A DNA stretch of 36,782 nt from Damh-18 sp036275695 (GTDB taxonomy: Bacteria > Patescibacteriota > Minisyncoccia > Phycocordibacterales > UBA918), in assembly GCA_036275695.1 (NCBI GenBank), contig DASUDI010000025.1, positions 1-36,782 of the forward strand. The letters are read 5' to 3'. This document shows, piece after piece, positions 24,187-32,780 of the stretch (positions are counted from its first letter, which is position 1; each line of letters opens with the position of its first letter). The position numbers and the translations under genes are program-made. The notes under the pieces were generated by a model. It did no database searches and had not been told where the DNA came from. It worked only from the letters and a program-made list of their open reading frames with translations.

Positions 24187-24948
24187 TTAGATTTGACGAC
24201 TTGCTAATGTATTCACGTTTGCGGTGATGTACGCATACGCCTCATCCACTGAATCAACGAGATGAAATATATCGACATCATCCTCACTCACTGTATTATA
24301 TTTTTGAAGCATTTGCTCTTTAAAAAAATTAAGCATAGGAGTCCAGAAATCCTTACCGTAGAGTACGATAGGGATACGCTGAATCTTTTTTGTCTGAATC
24401 AGTGTAACCATTTCAAAAAGTTCATCCATGGTACCAAAACCACCTGGAAAATAGACGTACACTTCAGACGCAAACGCAAGCATAACCTTGCGCGAGAAGA
24501 AGAAGTGGAAGTTCTCTGATTCAGTAACGTATGGATTGAGTTTCTGTTCCATAGGAAGCATAATGTTGAGTCCAACTGATTTTCCTCCAACCTTAAAGGC
24601 ACCGACATTGGCTGCCTCCATAATGCCGGGCCCACCACCGGTAATTACCGCAAATCCGCTCCTGGCAAGTTTTGCCGCAAGACTTTCTGCGTCTTTATAG
24701 AGAGGGTCTTGTGGTTTGAGGCGCGCGCTTCCATAAAATGTCGCGGCGGTACTGTATTTCCGCAGAATATCAAAACCACTCACAAACTCAGACATGATAC
24801 GAAAGATGCGCCATGACTGTATCGCATCATCTGACTCAAACAAATCGGTTGCTACACGACAATGCATGTCCCGTGCGTCAGTATTAATTGAAAATTTTTT
24901 TTTGGAATCTAACTCCTCGTTTTTTTGCTTCTTTTTACGTATAGGCAT
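24187..24948 (-). CDS. LOG family protein (TIGR00730-type)
   Basis: LOG proteins are Rossmann-fold phosphoribohydrolases that release a base from nucleoside monophosphates; plant and some bacterial members activate cytokinins, while others act in nucleotide turnover. The 253-residue protein has GGGPGIMEAANVGA and the catalytic PGGFGTMDELFE motif. A basic N-terminal extension (IRKKKQKNEELDSKKK) precedes the domain. It sits between the exonuclease and pgi with spacings of 17 and 12 bases. The in vivo substrate is unknown. Confidence 0.92.
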   Translation of the reverse strand: MPIRKKKQKNEELDSKKKFSINTDARDMHCRVATDLFESDDAIQSWRIFRIMSEFVSGFDILRKYSTAATFYGSARLKPQDPLYKDAESLAAKLARSGFAVITGGGPGIMEAANVGAFKVGGKSVGLNIMLPMEQKLNPYVTESENFHFFFSRKVMLAFASEVYVYFPGGFGTMDELFEMVTLIQTKKIQRIPIVLYGKDFWTPMLNFFKEQMLQKYNTVSEDDVDIFHLVDSVDEAYAYITANVNTLASRQI

Positions 24949-24965
24949 AGTGATATTGTATCACG

Positions 24966-25562
24966 CTATGCGTGCCACGGAATTGAATACTGTTCAAACT
25001 CAGGAAGTAACTTCTTATCAAAGAGCAGTCGAGATATAACCTCCGCATGGGAAAGTGCTCCGGTGAGCGCGTTGTGTGGCTCTGGCTCATCTGCTATACC
25101 ACAATAGTTCAAAATAGCATCGAGATTGAGTGCTGAGCGCCTATGTTGTGCGTCTATGGGGGGTGTAAGCCCACGCTTCACCATGTGCATCCAGCAAAGT
25201 GTGTGGGTATCAATGGTGCGGTGCGCGAGATCCCATGGGAGCCCCTCTCGATTCCCTGCTGCTTTCAGAAAATCTCTATCAAACGAAACATTCTGTCCGG
25301 CAAGTGTTCTGTCGGAAAAATGTTGCGACCATTCGTAAAATGCTCGCACAAGTTCACCTTCTGGTACTTTTGTGGTATCGGTAATCTGTATCTCAGTAAA
25401 TCCATTTACCGCGAGCGCGTCTTCCATAATGTGCGCACCGTCCCATATGCGACATTCACCATAAAATCTATTCCCTGGGCGCTCTATGTCAATCGCTCCA
25501 ATAGAGACAATTGAATGCTTCGCGTATTCGGTACCTGATGCTTCTATATCTAAAACTATCAT
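24966..25562 (-). CDS. DEDDh-type 3'-5' exonuclease domain protein with altered last motif
   Basis: The 198-residue protein resembles the RNase T/DnaQ exonuclease superfamily. ExoI is LDIEAS (Asp5, Glu7), ExoII is NVSFDRDFL (Asp95), and ExoIII has His163 in HNALTGAL. The fourth metal-binding Asp, expected five residues after the His, is Gly168. Either activity is lost, or another residue such as Glu174 in SHAEV takes over. Start 25562 is preferred over an in-frame codon at 25580 because MIVLDIE begins the fold. It is the first gene of the minus-strand operon leading to LOG, pgi and ROK. Confidence 0.82.
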   Translation of the reverse strand: MIVLDIEASGTEYAKHSIVSIGAIDIERPGNRFYGECRIWDGAHIMEDALAVNGFTEIQITDTTKVPEGELVRAFYEWSQHFSDRTLAGQNVSFDRDFLKAAGNREGLPWDLAHRTIDTHTLCWMHMVKRGLTPPIDAQHRRSALNLDAILNYCGIADEPEPHNALTGALSHAEVISRLLFDKKLLPEFEQYSIPWHA

Positions 25563-25639
25563 ATAGATACAGCATACCACAGCACACCACCTCGAGACAC
25601 ATCATTGCGTATGTATATTCCCTTTTTATATAAACACAT

Positions 25640-25645
25640 TACAAT
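25640..25645 (+). promoter_or_regulatory. -10 box of ung, predicted leaderless
   Basis: TACAAT ends 6 bases before the ATG at 25652. No clear -35 hexamer is visible at normal distance. Confidence 0.5.
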
Positions 25646-25651
25646 GTCGGT

Positions 25652-26317
25652 ATGCACGTCATTGAACCATCGTGGGAAAAAGTACTTACACATGAACTTT
25701 CAAAACCGTATTTCAAAGAACTTACGGCATGGGTACATACTGCGTACTCGCAACGTGACTATGTCGTGTATCCACCACGAGAACTTATATTCAACGCGCT
25801 CACGCTTTGCCCATTTGAGATGGTGAAGGTCGTCATACTTGGTCAAGATCCGTACCATGGGCGCGGCCAGGCGCACGGTCTTGCTTTTTCTGTTACTGAA
25901 CAAACACCCATACCACCTTCACTTAGAAATATCTATCTTGAGATACAACGAGACGTTGGAACTCCAATACCAACATCAGGCGACCTTACACGCTTAGCGC
26001 GTCAAGGCGTTCTCTTGCTAAATACCACACTCACCGTCAGCGCAGGAACCGCGGGCTCGCATCAGGGTATGGGCTGGGAGACATTTACCGACGCTATTAT
26101 CAGAACAATTTCTGATAAGAAGTCACATGTCGTGTTCCTGCTGTGGGGTAAGCGCGCGCAAGCTAAAAGAGGGCTCATCGACAGCACCAAGCATCATATT
26201 CTCACTGCTCCGCATCCATCACCACTTTCTGCGTATACGGGTTTTTTAGGATGTGGCCATTTTAGTAAAACAAATCAATACCTCACACAAACTCACCAGA
26301 CACCGATTGTGTGGTGA
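25652..26317 (+). CDS. ung: Uracil-DNA glycosylase, family 1
   Basis: Ung removes uracil from DNA to start base excision repair. The 221-residue protein has the catalytic water-activating motif GQDPYHG, the uracil-contacting LLLNTTLTV block and the HPSPLSAYTGFLG loop containing the catalytic His. The length is typical. It is divergent from the exonuclease operon and converges with the Ada-like gene, whose stop is only 10 bases away, with no terminator between them. Confidence 0.97.
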   Translation: MHVIEPSWEKVLTHELSKPYFKELTAWVHTAYSQRDYVVYPPRELIFNALTLCPFEMVKVVILGQDPYHGRGQAHGLAFSVTEQTPIPPSLRNIYLEIQRDVGTPIPTSGDLTRLARQGVLLLNTTLTVSAGTAGSHQGMGWETFTDAIIRTISDKKSHVVFLLWGKRAQAKRGLIDSTKHHILTAPHPSPLSAYTGFLGCGHFSKTNQYLTQTHQTPIVW

Positions 26318-26327
26318 AATGGTGTAC

Positions 26328-26744
26328 TCATATACCTTTACAATTGCTCGCGGGGGTGTATCCCGCCAATTCCGCGTCCTCTTTGGTATTAAAGGTAATT
26401 TTATTTTCCTCTTTAATTTGCTTTGCCCCAGCACACCACGGAAGGTGGTACTTGGTACCACCTCTTGACGCAACATAAAACACCGCACCTGAAGCGCGTG
26501 CTTGTGTGTCTATTATAGGTTGCGCAATACTTGTTGTACTCGACAGTTGCACATGGTTTGCTTGTTGCCCCACTTCCACAGCCTCATAAGTGCCCTCTGT
26601 ATCAGGGGTATTTTTTGTAAGCAATACAGAACTCTTCCCAAGAAAAAAACTAGCCACTGCCGTAGTGATAATTGTCAAAACAAGCAATACATCGGTACTC
26701 TTCATGAAGTCCTTGAATTTTTCCGCATTTTCTTGTATATTCAT
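26328..26744 (-). CDS. Membrane-anchored protein with Ada-like metal-binding tail
   Basis: The 138-residue product has a membrane helix at about 20-38 (VLLVLTIITTAVASFFLG), a low-complexity linker, and a C-terminal domain. That domain (VASRGGTKYHLPWCAG, KQIKEENKITF, TPASNCKG) has the two Cys and His pattern of the small Ada/micronuclease-type zinc domain. Such domains often bind nucleic acid, but here it would face outside or the membrane surface. The start at 26744 is supported by TATAAT on the minus strand (26751-26756), ending 6 bases upstream; longer in-frame starts lie beyond this box. Confidence 0.8.
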   Translation of the reverse strand: MNIQENAEKFKDFMKSTDVLLVLTIITTAVASFFLGKSSVLLTKNTPDTEGTYEAVEVGQQANHVQLSSTTSIAQPIIDTQARASGAVFYVASRGGTKYHLPWCAGAKQIKEENKITFNTKEDAELAGYTPASNCKGI

Positions 26745-26750
26745 GCAGTT

Positions 26751-26756
26751 ATTATA
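26751..26756 (-). promoter_or_regulatory. -10 box of the Ada-like gene, predicted leaderless
   Basis: A perfect TATAAT on the minus strand ends 6 bases before the start codon at 26744. Confidence 0.65.
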
Positions 26757-26806
26757 CATGAATGTGCCACTCAAATGGCGCACAATTATTATAGACATAA
26801 GACAAT

Positions 26807-27079
26807 ATGGCAACCAAAAAAGCGGCCGGTAGCGCAAAAAATCTCACCGATTCAAAGCCAAAATATCTTGGCGTGAAGCGCGCGGATGGCCAAAATGTTA
26901 AACAGGGCGAAATCATCGTGCGTCAGCGAGGTACAAAAATTGAAGCAGGTAAAAACGTAAGCGTAGGAAAGGATCACACGCTTTACGCGGCGAAGGCAGG
27001 TAAAGTTTCGTTCGGCAACGTACGAAAACGTGACTTCACAGGCAAGGTACACTCAAAGAAGCAGGTAACGATTGTATAA
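26807..27079 (+). CDS. rpmA: 50S ribosomal protein bL27
   Basis: bL27 reaches the peptidyl transferase centre with its N-terminal tail. The 90-residue protein is recognised by LGVKRADGQNVKQGEIIVRQRGTK and VGKDHTLYAAKAGKV. The N terminus MATKKAAGS directly resembles the mature tail, so no Firmicutes-type cleaved leader is present. It is monocistronic, between a divergent promoter region and a terminator, and is not next to rplU as in most bacteria. Confidence 0.97.
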   Translation: MATKKAAGSAKNLTDSKPKYLGVKRADGQNVKQGEIIVRQRGTKIEAGKNVSVGKDHTLYAAKAGKVSFGNVRKRDFTGKVHSKKQVTIV

Positions 27080-27085
27080 CAAAAG

Positions 27086-27113
27086 ACTCCTGAGCGACCC
27101 TCGGGAGTTTTTT
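27086..27113 (+). terminator. Rho-independent terminator after rpmA
   Basis: A 9-bp stem (27086-27094 with 27100-27108, one G-T pair) with a 5-base loop is followed by six T. Confidence 0.85.
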
Positions 27114-27143
27114 GTTATGGTATCAAAAAGTCTCATACATAAA

Positions 27144-27175
27144 AAAACACGATGCCGGAGGCATCATGTTTTTAT
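27144..27175 (-). terminator. Terminator after the cyclophilin gene, probably bidirectional
   Basis: GATGCC (27151-27156) pairs with GGCATC (27160-27165), with three more outer pairs after one mismatch. A-rich and T-rich flanks allow termination on both strands, mainly for the minus-strand gene ending at 27188. Confidence 0.75.
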
Positions 27176-27187
27176 TATAATGTTCGA

Positions 27188-27886
27188 CTACGGACGCACT
27201 ATCGTTATTGACTCAATAATAACAGGCTCAACGGGAAGATCGCGTGGTCCCACCTCAGTCGCAGAAATTACATCTACCACGTCAAGACCTTTCGTTACCC
27301 GTCCGAACACAGGGTGTTTTGAGGTGAGTGGCTCTTTGTCAAAATCAAGTCCAGTATTATCAACAGTGTTGATGAAGAATTGACTACCCCCTGAATTTGG
27401 CTGTCCTGTATTTGCCATGGCAATGGTTCCCCGTACATTGGTGAGTTTATCGCCTTTAATAAACTCATCCTGAATAGTATATCCGGGACCACCAGTACCG
27501 TACGTTACCACATCATCACCTTTTGTATTTGGATCACCTGCTTGTATCATAAATCCATCAATAACCCGATGGAACTTGATTCCATTATAAAAACCTTCTT
27601 CTGAAAGTTTTACAAAATTACCAACTGTAATTGGCATTACATCTTCAAAAAGTTCAATTTCGATTATTCCCCTATTGGTCTTCATTACTGCTGTTGGATT
27701 CATGGTGTTTGTTATTTCTGGATTATATGTTTTTAATTCCTCCGCTGAAAATGGTCCTTGGAGCTCGGCGTTCTCTTGGAGTAGAATTTCAGGTGTCTTG
27801 TCATTTTGCTCTACCCACCACCCTATCCCACCAAGAAGGAGAACCGAAATACCAATAACGCCGATAATGTGCTTAATACTTCCCAT
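27188..27886 (-). CDS. Membrane-anchored cyclophilin-type peptidyl-prolyl isomerase
   Basis: Cyclophilins isomerise Xaa-Pro bonds to assist folding. The 232-residue protein has an N-terminal anchor (about 8-24, IGVIGISVLLLGGIGWW), a linker, and a cyclophilin domain from about residue 64. Active-site stretches are FHRVIDGFMIQAGD with the catalytic Arg, and SGGSQFFIN. The usual Trp of cyclosporin binding is not seen, as in many bacterial forms. It starts 2 bases after rplI, so the two are cotranscribed. The domain would lie on the outer face of the membrane. Confidence 0.95.
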   Translation of the reverse strand: MGSIKHIIGVIGISVLLLGGIGWWVEQNDKTPEILLQENAELQGPFSAEELKTYNPEITNTMNPTAVMKTNRGIIEIELFEDVMPITVGNFVKLSEEGFYNGIKFHRVIDGFMIQAGDPNTKGDDVVTYGTGGPGYTIQDEFIKGDKLTNVRGTIAMANTGQPNSGGSQFFINTVDNTGLDFDKEPLTSKHPVFGRVTKGLDVVDVISATEVGPRDLPVEPVIIESITIVRP

Positions 27887-27888
27887 AT

Positions 27889-28329
27889 TTACATAATAAT
27901 TTCAAAACGAATAACTGCGTGACTGTCCCCGTGACGGAGCTTAATCTCATGCACTCCCACATCCTTGATAGGGTGCGGGAGTGTGATATGTTTACGCGTT
28001 ATGCGCACACCTGGAATTTGATTACACGTTGCCACAATATCGTCGATGCCCACACCCTTGAAAAGGTGGCCTTGCTCATTTGCCTGAGCACGATGTTGTG
28101 GTACCACATCCTTGAGTATTGCCATTGACGCATCAAACTGTTCGCGCTCTTGTTGGGCTTGTGTATCATGACGTACACGTTCTCCTTGATTTTTTTTGAG
28201 ATTTTCAGCACTCGCAGGAATGGCCATGTTGCGTGGAATGAGAAAATTTATTGCGTGCCCATCAGGAACCTCTTTTACATCAGATTTTTTTCCGATGCGG
28301 GCAACGTCACGGAGCAGTATTACCTTCAT
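27889..28329 (-). CDS. rplI: 50S ribosomal protein bL9
   Basis: bL9 binds 23S rRNA near the L1 stalk and projects from the ribosome. The 146-residue protein has the N-terminal signature MKVILLRDVARIGKKSDVKE and NFLIPRNMA, a connecting helix, and a C-terminal domain ending in ALHGDSH-like HAVIRFEI. The length is normal. It is followed after 2 bases by the cyclophilin gene. Upstream, on the minus strand, TTGAAT and TATGAT form a promoter-like pair between it and the S41 gene. Confidence 0.95.
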   Translation of the reverse strand: MKVILLRDVARIGKKSDVKEVPDGHAINFLIPRNMAIPASAENLKKNQGERVRHDTQAQQEREQFDASMAILKDVVPQHRAQANEQGHLFKGVGIDDIVATCNQIPGVRITRKHITLPHPIKDVGVHEIKLRHGDSHAVIRFEIIM

Positions 28330-28399
28330 AGATTATGTTACATTGTTACTTTGAATACTACGCATGCATCATACCAAACAACCAAAAGGATTCAACCTA

Positions 28400-29683
28400 T
28401 CATCTATTTTTCTCAAAATAGTCGAGCGCTGCGTCAAGTTGTGGGTCTTTTTCGGCAATACGATCTTCTTGTGATCGCTCTACTACTACATCTGGCGTGA
28501 GTCCTCCTTCTGAAATTGACTTACCATTTGGAGTGAGCCACCGCGCAACGGTTACTTTGAGTGATGAACCATCGTCAAGTTTTATGAGTTCCTGCACTGA
28601 CCCCTTTCCAAAAGTTTGCGTACCAATTACTTTCGCCACACCATGCTCTTGAAGCGCGCCCGCAAGAATCTCAGAAGCAGAAGCAGAACCGCCATCAACA
28701 AGCACAACCATGTTCTTGGGCGCGTGTTCACCGAGTTCCCGCCCCATACTTCGATACACACGCTCTTCAATACCCTCACCAAAGTTTTCGCGCACTACGG
28801 TCTTCCCCACGGGAAGGAAGTAACTCGCAATTGAAACTGCGCTTTGTAAATAACCCCCAGGATTGCCACGAAGATCGAGTACGAGATTGCGTCTATCACT
28901 ACGGACGTAAGCACGAAGCGCGGATTGCATTTCCGCTTCTGAGAGCGCATTAAAACTGTACAACGTGATAATGAACGCGTCACCCTGTACGCTAGTTTTG
29001 CTTGTAGGAATGGTGATGGTGTCACGCATTACTGATATCTCACGAAATTCTTCTTCACCCTTACGGTAGATAGTGAGTGACACCTCGGTTCCCTTTTCAC
29101 CGCGAATAAGGCGCACTGCCTCATCGACATTCATACCCTCAGTAGTAGTACCATTTATACTTATGATTCTGTCCCCTGCAATAATACCAGCCCGCTCAGA
29201 AGGACTTTCAGGAAGTGGCGCAATTACCGTAATCACATCGTCACGAATGCCAACCTCCATACCTACGCCACTAAAATTCCCACTTATCTCTTCGTCAAAC
29301 TGAGCCGCCTCGTCAGGTGACATATAAATCGTATAAGGATCACCGTATGAGCGGACAAGTCCATCAATAGCACCTCTTACACGTGCTTGATTATTAAGGT
29401 TATCTTGACCCGATGTAACAAATTTTTCATCAAGCAATTTCCACACCTTCCAAAACTCACTCAAATCAATGGAGTCATCCGCGCGCGTCTCTGTTGAGGT
29501 AAAGAAAGACCGCAACTGCGCGTCAAGTTCTTGATTTGAACCTATGTGAAGACCTGAAAAAAATGTCGCGCTTGCAAGTAGTACCGAAAGTGCAATACCT
29601 AAAAATCCTGTTTTAGGGCGTTTTGGTTCGATAGTGGGCACCACGTGTGACGTATCGTATGTGACATTTTTTTCTATTTCCAT
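28400..29683 (-). CDS. C-terminal processing peptidase, S41 family
   Basis: S41 (CtpA/Prc-like) proteases cut extracytoplasmic proteins from their C termini and can act on peptidoglycan hydrolases. The 427-residue protein has an N-terminal membrane helix (about 30-48), a PDZ domain (about 105-190, with GVGMEVG and AGIIAGDRIISING), then the catalytic core. VDGGSASASEILAGAL carries the nucleophilic Ser and TFGKGSVQE the catalytic Lys. The start at 29683 is preferred to ATGs at 29689 and 29701 because the minus-strand box TGCAATAAT (29690-29698) ends 6 bases before it and would overlap the others. The stop lies 70 bases upstream of rplI. Confidence 0.93.
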   Translation of the reverse strand: MEIEKNVTYDTSHVVPTIEPKRPKTGFLGIALSVLLASATFFSGLHIGSNQELDAQLRSFFTSTETRADDSIDLSEFWKVWKLLDEKFVTSGQDNLNNQARVRGAIDGLVRSYGDPYTIYMSPDEAAQFDEEISGNFSGVGMEVGIRDDVITVIAPLPESPSERAGIIAGDRIISINGTTTEGMNVDEAVRLIRGEKGTEVSLTIYRKGEEEFREISVMRDTITIPTSKTSVQGDAFIITLYSFNALSEAEMQSALRAYVRSDRRNLVLDLRGNPGGYLQSAVSIASYFLPVGKTVVRENFGEGIEERVYRSMGRELGEHAPKNMVVLVDGGSASASEILAGALQEHGVAKVIGTQTFGKGSVQELIKLDDGSSLKVTVARWLTPNGKSISEGGLTPDVVVERSQEDRIAEKDPQLDAALDYFEKNR

Positions 29684-29689
29684 GCTCAT

Positions 29690-29698
29690 ATTATTGCA
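29690..29698 (-). promoter_or_regulatory. Extended -10 promoter of the S41 gene, predicted leaderless
   Basis: On the minus strand TGCAATAAT ends 6 bases before the ATG at 29683. It decides between three possible starts. Confidence 0.55.
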
Positions 29699-29769
29699 CA
29701 CTTTATCTCAAAAATGCAAAACACTACGTCTGTGCTGTGTGAAGAGAAGTTTCGTATATACCCATAATT

Positions 29770-29778
29770 TGCTATACT
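29770..29778 (+). promoter_or_regulatory. Extended -10 promoter of cysS
   Basis: TGCTATACT lies 36 bases before the ATG at 29815, leaving a leader of about 30 bases that has no Shine-Dalgarno site. Confidence 0.6.
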
Positions 29779-29814
29779 CTCACCATCAGATTAGAAAAAG
29801 CACTCATTTCATCT

Positions 29815-31269
29815 ATGGCTCTCATACCCTTTTTTAAAAAAACACCCGTACCTGATTCATTTCCCCTCTATTTTTATAATTCACTCACACAAAAAAAAGA
29901 GCGGTTCGTATCACACAAGGAAGGTCACGTGCGCATGTATTCATGCGGTCCGACGGTATATGACCACGTACACATTGGCAATCTTCGCTCATTTTTTGTT
30001 GCCGATATTATTAAACGCGTATGTATGTACAATGGATTCACGGTTAAGCACACCATTAACTTCACTGACTTTGGGCATCTTACCGATGATGGGGATACGG
30101 GCGAAGACAGAATGCTTAACGCGCTCAAACGTGAAGGAAAACCTATTACCCTTACCGCCATGCGTGAGATCGCTGAAGTGTATATACGTTCGTTCAAGGA
30201 AGATTTTACCGCGCTGCACAACATACCTCCCACCCACTACACTCCTGCCAGTGATTATGTGTCCGATCAAATTCGGATGATAAAAACACTCTATGAGAAA
30301 GGGTATGCGTATGAGACGAGTGACGGCGTGTATTACGACATATCTAAATTTCCCACGTATGGTCGTCTAGGAAATGTATGCCTTGCCGACCTCGAGAGTG
30401 GCGCGCGTGTTGAGGTAAATACCGAGAAGCGCCACCCCGCTGACTTTGCACTCTGGAAAAAGGGTCTGCTTGGTTGGGAAAGTCCCTGGGGCAAGGGATT
30501 TCCTGGGTGGCACATTGAATGTACCGCAATGGCATTCGCGACACTCGGAAAACAAATTGACATTCACACCGGAGGCGAAGATTTGCAGTACACCCACCAT
30601 AACGGCGAAATAGCACAAGCAGAAGCGATTACCGGAAAACCCTATGTTGGATACTGGATACATAACGCGCACATACGCATAAATGACACAAAAATTTCAA
30701 AATCTCTCGGTAATGGTATCCGTCTATCAAGCCTTACCGATGAAGGTTTTTCACCCTCAGTGTATCGCTATTGGCTTCTCACGAGCCACTATCGCACGAG
30801 TGTAAACTTTACATTTGATGCCATGAAGGCATCAAAACAGGCACTCTTCCGACTTAAACGATTTATGCTCGAAGATGGAAAATATACTGGTGGCACCATC
30901 AGCGCAGAGTATCAAAAACGATTTCATACTGCCATAAATGACGATCTCGACACACCAAAAGCAGTCGCGCTCATGTGGGAGCTCATTAAGGATGATACAG
31001 TTGCAAAGGCAGATAAAGTTGCAACACTTAAAGAAATGGATGCGATATTTGACATCGGACTCAATGACACCACTGAGGAAATCGTACGTGAGTTGGGCGT
31101 CATTGAACATGACGCGATACCCGATGATATACAAGTATTACTCGACCAGCGCCACCTCGCCCGTACAGTACAAAACTGGTCTGAAGCAGATACTATTCGT
31201 GAACAACTCAATTTAAAAGGGTACGTTGTTGAAGATACTCCAACGGGACAGAAAATATCAAAATCATAA
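29815..31269 (+). CDS. cysS: Cysteinyl-tRNA synthetase
   Basis: CysRS is a monomeric zinc-dependent class I synthetase. The 484-residue protein has the first zinc Cys in YSCGPTVYDHVHIGNLRS together with the HIGN motif, the second in GWHIECTAMA, and His/Glu ligands in the IHTGGEDLQYTHHNGEIAQ block. The KMSKS loop is KISKSLGN. The C-terminal helical anticodon domain is present. It is divergent from the S41 gene and 95 bases upstream of dnaB. Confidence 0.97.
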   Translation: MALIPFFKKTPVPDSFPLYFYNSLTQKKERFVSHKEGHVRMYSCGPTVYDHVHIGNLRSFFVADIIKRVCMYNGFTVKHTINFTDFGHLTDDGDTGEDRMLNALKREGKPITLTAMREIAEVYIRSFKEDFTALHNIPPTHYTPASDYVSDQIRMIKTLYEKGYAYETSDGVYYDISKFPTYGRLGNVCLADLESGARVEVNTEKRHPADFALWKKGLLGWESPWGKGFPGWHIECTAMAFATLGKQIDIHTGGEDLQYTHHNGEIAQAEAITGKPYVGYWIHNAHIRINDTKISKSLGNGIRLSSLTDEGFSPSVYRYWLLTSHYRTSVNFTFDAMKASKQALFRLKRFMLEDGKYTGGTISAEYQKRFHTAINDDLDTPKAVALMWELIKDDTVAKADKVATLKEMDAIFDIGLNDTTEEIVRELGVIEHDAIPDDIQVLLDQRHLARTVQNWSEADTIREQLNLKGYVVEDTPTGQKISKS

Positions 31270-31295
31270 TTTTTCGTATATTTTTCAATAAAATA

Positions 31296-31315
31296 CTATC
31301 CACCGTCTGTCCACA
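31296..31315 (+). promoter_or_regulatory. Two DnaA-box-like sequences before dnaB
   Basis: CTATCCACC (31296-31304) and CTGTCCACA (31307-31315) each match TTATCCACA at 7 of 9 positions. They are tandem, lie about 50 bases upstream of dnaB and could be regulatory, or chance. Confidence 0.25.
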
Positions 31316-31346
31316 AAAACACCCTAAAAAGCATATTTTCTACCTA

Positions 31347-31355
31347 TGATACAAT
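31347..31355 (+). promoter_or_regulatory. Extended -10 promoter of dnaB
   Basis: TGATACAAT ends 9 bases before the ATG at 31365, predicting a leader of only a few bases. Confidence 0.6.
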
Positions 31356-31364
31356 GTACAAAGT

Positions 31365-32777
31365 ATGAATAACACCTACACCAACACTCAAAAACCACCC
31401 ACAAAAAGCAAAGCGTTGCGTATACCTCCGCATGACATAGACGCTGAACGTGCTCTTTTGGGCGCGCTCATTTTAAAGCCTGAGACGATGCATGACATCT
31501 CAGTGACCGTATATCCCGAGTCATTTTACGCCGACAAGCACCGCGAAATTTATCGAGCAATTCTTGAAACATTCATGAAGGGTGACCCTATCGATATCCT
31601 TTCCATCACTACACGGCTCAAGCACAAAGACCTCCTCGAACGGGCGGGTGGTGCGAGTTACATTACCGACCTTGTAGAGTCGGTACCCGCTGCTTCAAAC
31701 GCACTCTACTACGCTGATCTGGTACAAAGTAAATCAGTACTCCGTGGACTCATTTACGCGGCAGATGAAATTGCTGAGATGGGTTATTCAAATCCTGAAA
31801 ACATTGATGAGGCGATGGATGTGGCCGAAAAAAAGATATTTCACGTCACCAACGCGCCCACGACACACAAATTCAAAACCATCGGCAGTTCACTTTCCGA
31901 AGCATGGGAACGTTTTGAAAAACTGAGTTCGCAAGAATACGAGCAACGTGGTGTTCCCTCTGGCTTTGGCGCACTCGACAATCTTCTTGCGGGATTTCAG
32001 CGCTCAGACCTCGTCATTCTTGCCGCGCGCCCTTCGATGGGTAAAACTACGTTTGCGCTTGATATCGCGAGAAACGCAGCCGTATTGCATGGGGCTCATG
32101 TTGGTATTTTTTCACTCGAAATGAGTGACCAACAACTTGTAGACAGAATGCTTGCCGCTGAAGCAGGTGTTGATTCATGGAAACTCCGCACCGGCAAACT
32201 TTCGACCGATCAGGAGTTTGAAGCTGTACAGAGTGCCATGGCAAAATTATCCGAAGCACCTATTCACATTGATGATCAACCCGGTACTAACATCCTTAAA
32301 ATGCGCTCATCAGCACGCCGTCTAAAAAATGAACACGGGCTCGACCTTCTCATCGTAGACTACCTCCAACTCATGCAACCCACCGCCTCAAAGGCAAGTG
32401 ACTCAATGGTGCAACAAGTGACCGAGATATCACGGTCACTCAAAATCCTCGCACGCGAGCTCGATGTACCCATCATTGCGCTTTCACAGCTCTCTCGCGC
32501 GGTCGAACAGCGCGGTGGTAAACCTCGACTCTCAGATCTTCGTGATTCTGGCTCAATTGAACAAGACGCTGACGTGGTGATGTTTATTCACCGTGAGGAT
32601 AAAATTAACAAAGAGTCTGAACGTCCTAATATTGCTGAGATACTCGTTGAAAAACACCGTAATGGACCAGTGGGTAGTGCTGAACTTTATTTTGATGGCA
32701 AACACGTACGTTTTCTCAATCTTGACACACATCACACGCACCATAACGCGCAAACGGGCTCACACGATGATTTTTAA
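31365..32777 (+). CDS. dnaB: Replicative DNA helicase
   Basis: DnaB is the hexameric 5'-3' helicase of the replication fork. The 470-residue protein has the N-terminal helical domain beginning PPHDIDAERALLGAL, a linker, and the RecA-like core. Walker A is ARPSMGKTTFAL, Walker B is LLIVDYLQLM, and the C-terminal motif DLRDSGSIEQDADVVMFIHR is typical. No intein is present. recR follows after 3 bases, linking replication and recombinational repair genes in one transcript. Confidence 0.98.
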   Translation: MNNTYTNTQKPPTKSKALRIPPHDIDAERALLGALILKPETMHDISVTVYPESFYADKHREIYRAILETFMKGDPIDILSITTRLKHKDLLERAGGASYITDLVESVPAASNALYYADLVQSKSVLRGLIYAADEIAEMGYSNPENIDEAMDVAEKKIFHVTNAPTTHKFKTIGSSLSEAWERFEKLSSQEYEQRGVPSGFGALDNLLAGFQRSDLVILAARPSMGKTTFALDIARNAAVLHGAHVGIFSLEMSDQQLVDRMLAAEAGVDSWKLRTGKLSTDQEFEAVQSAMAKLSEAPIHIDDQPGTNILKMRSSARRLKNEHGLDLLIVDYLQLMQPTASKASDSMVQQVTEISRSLKILARELDVPIIALSQLSRAVEQRGGKPRLSDLRDSGSIEQDADVVMFIHREDKINKESERPNIAEILVEKHRNGPVGSAELYFDGKHVRFLNLDTHHTHHNAQTGSHDDF

Positions 32778-32780
32778 CAT

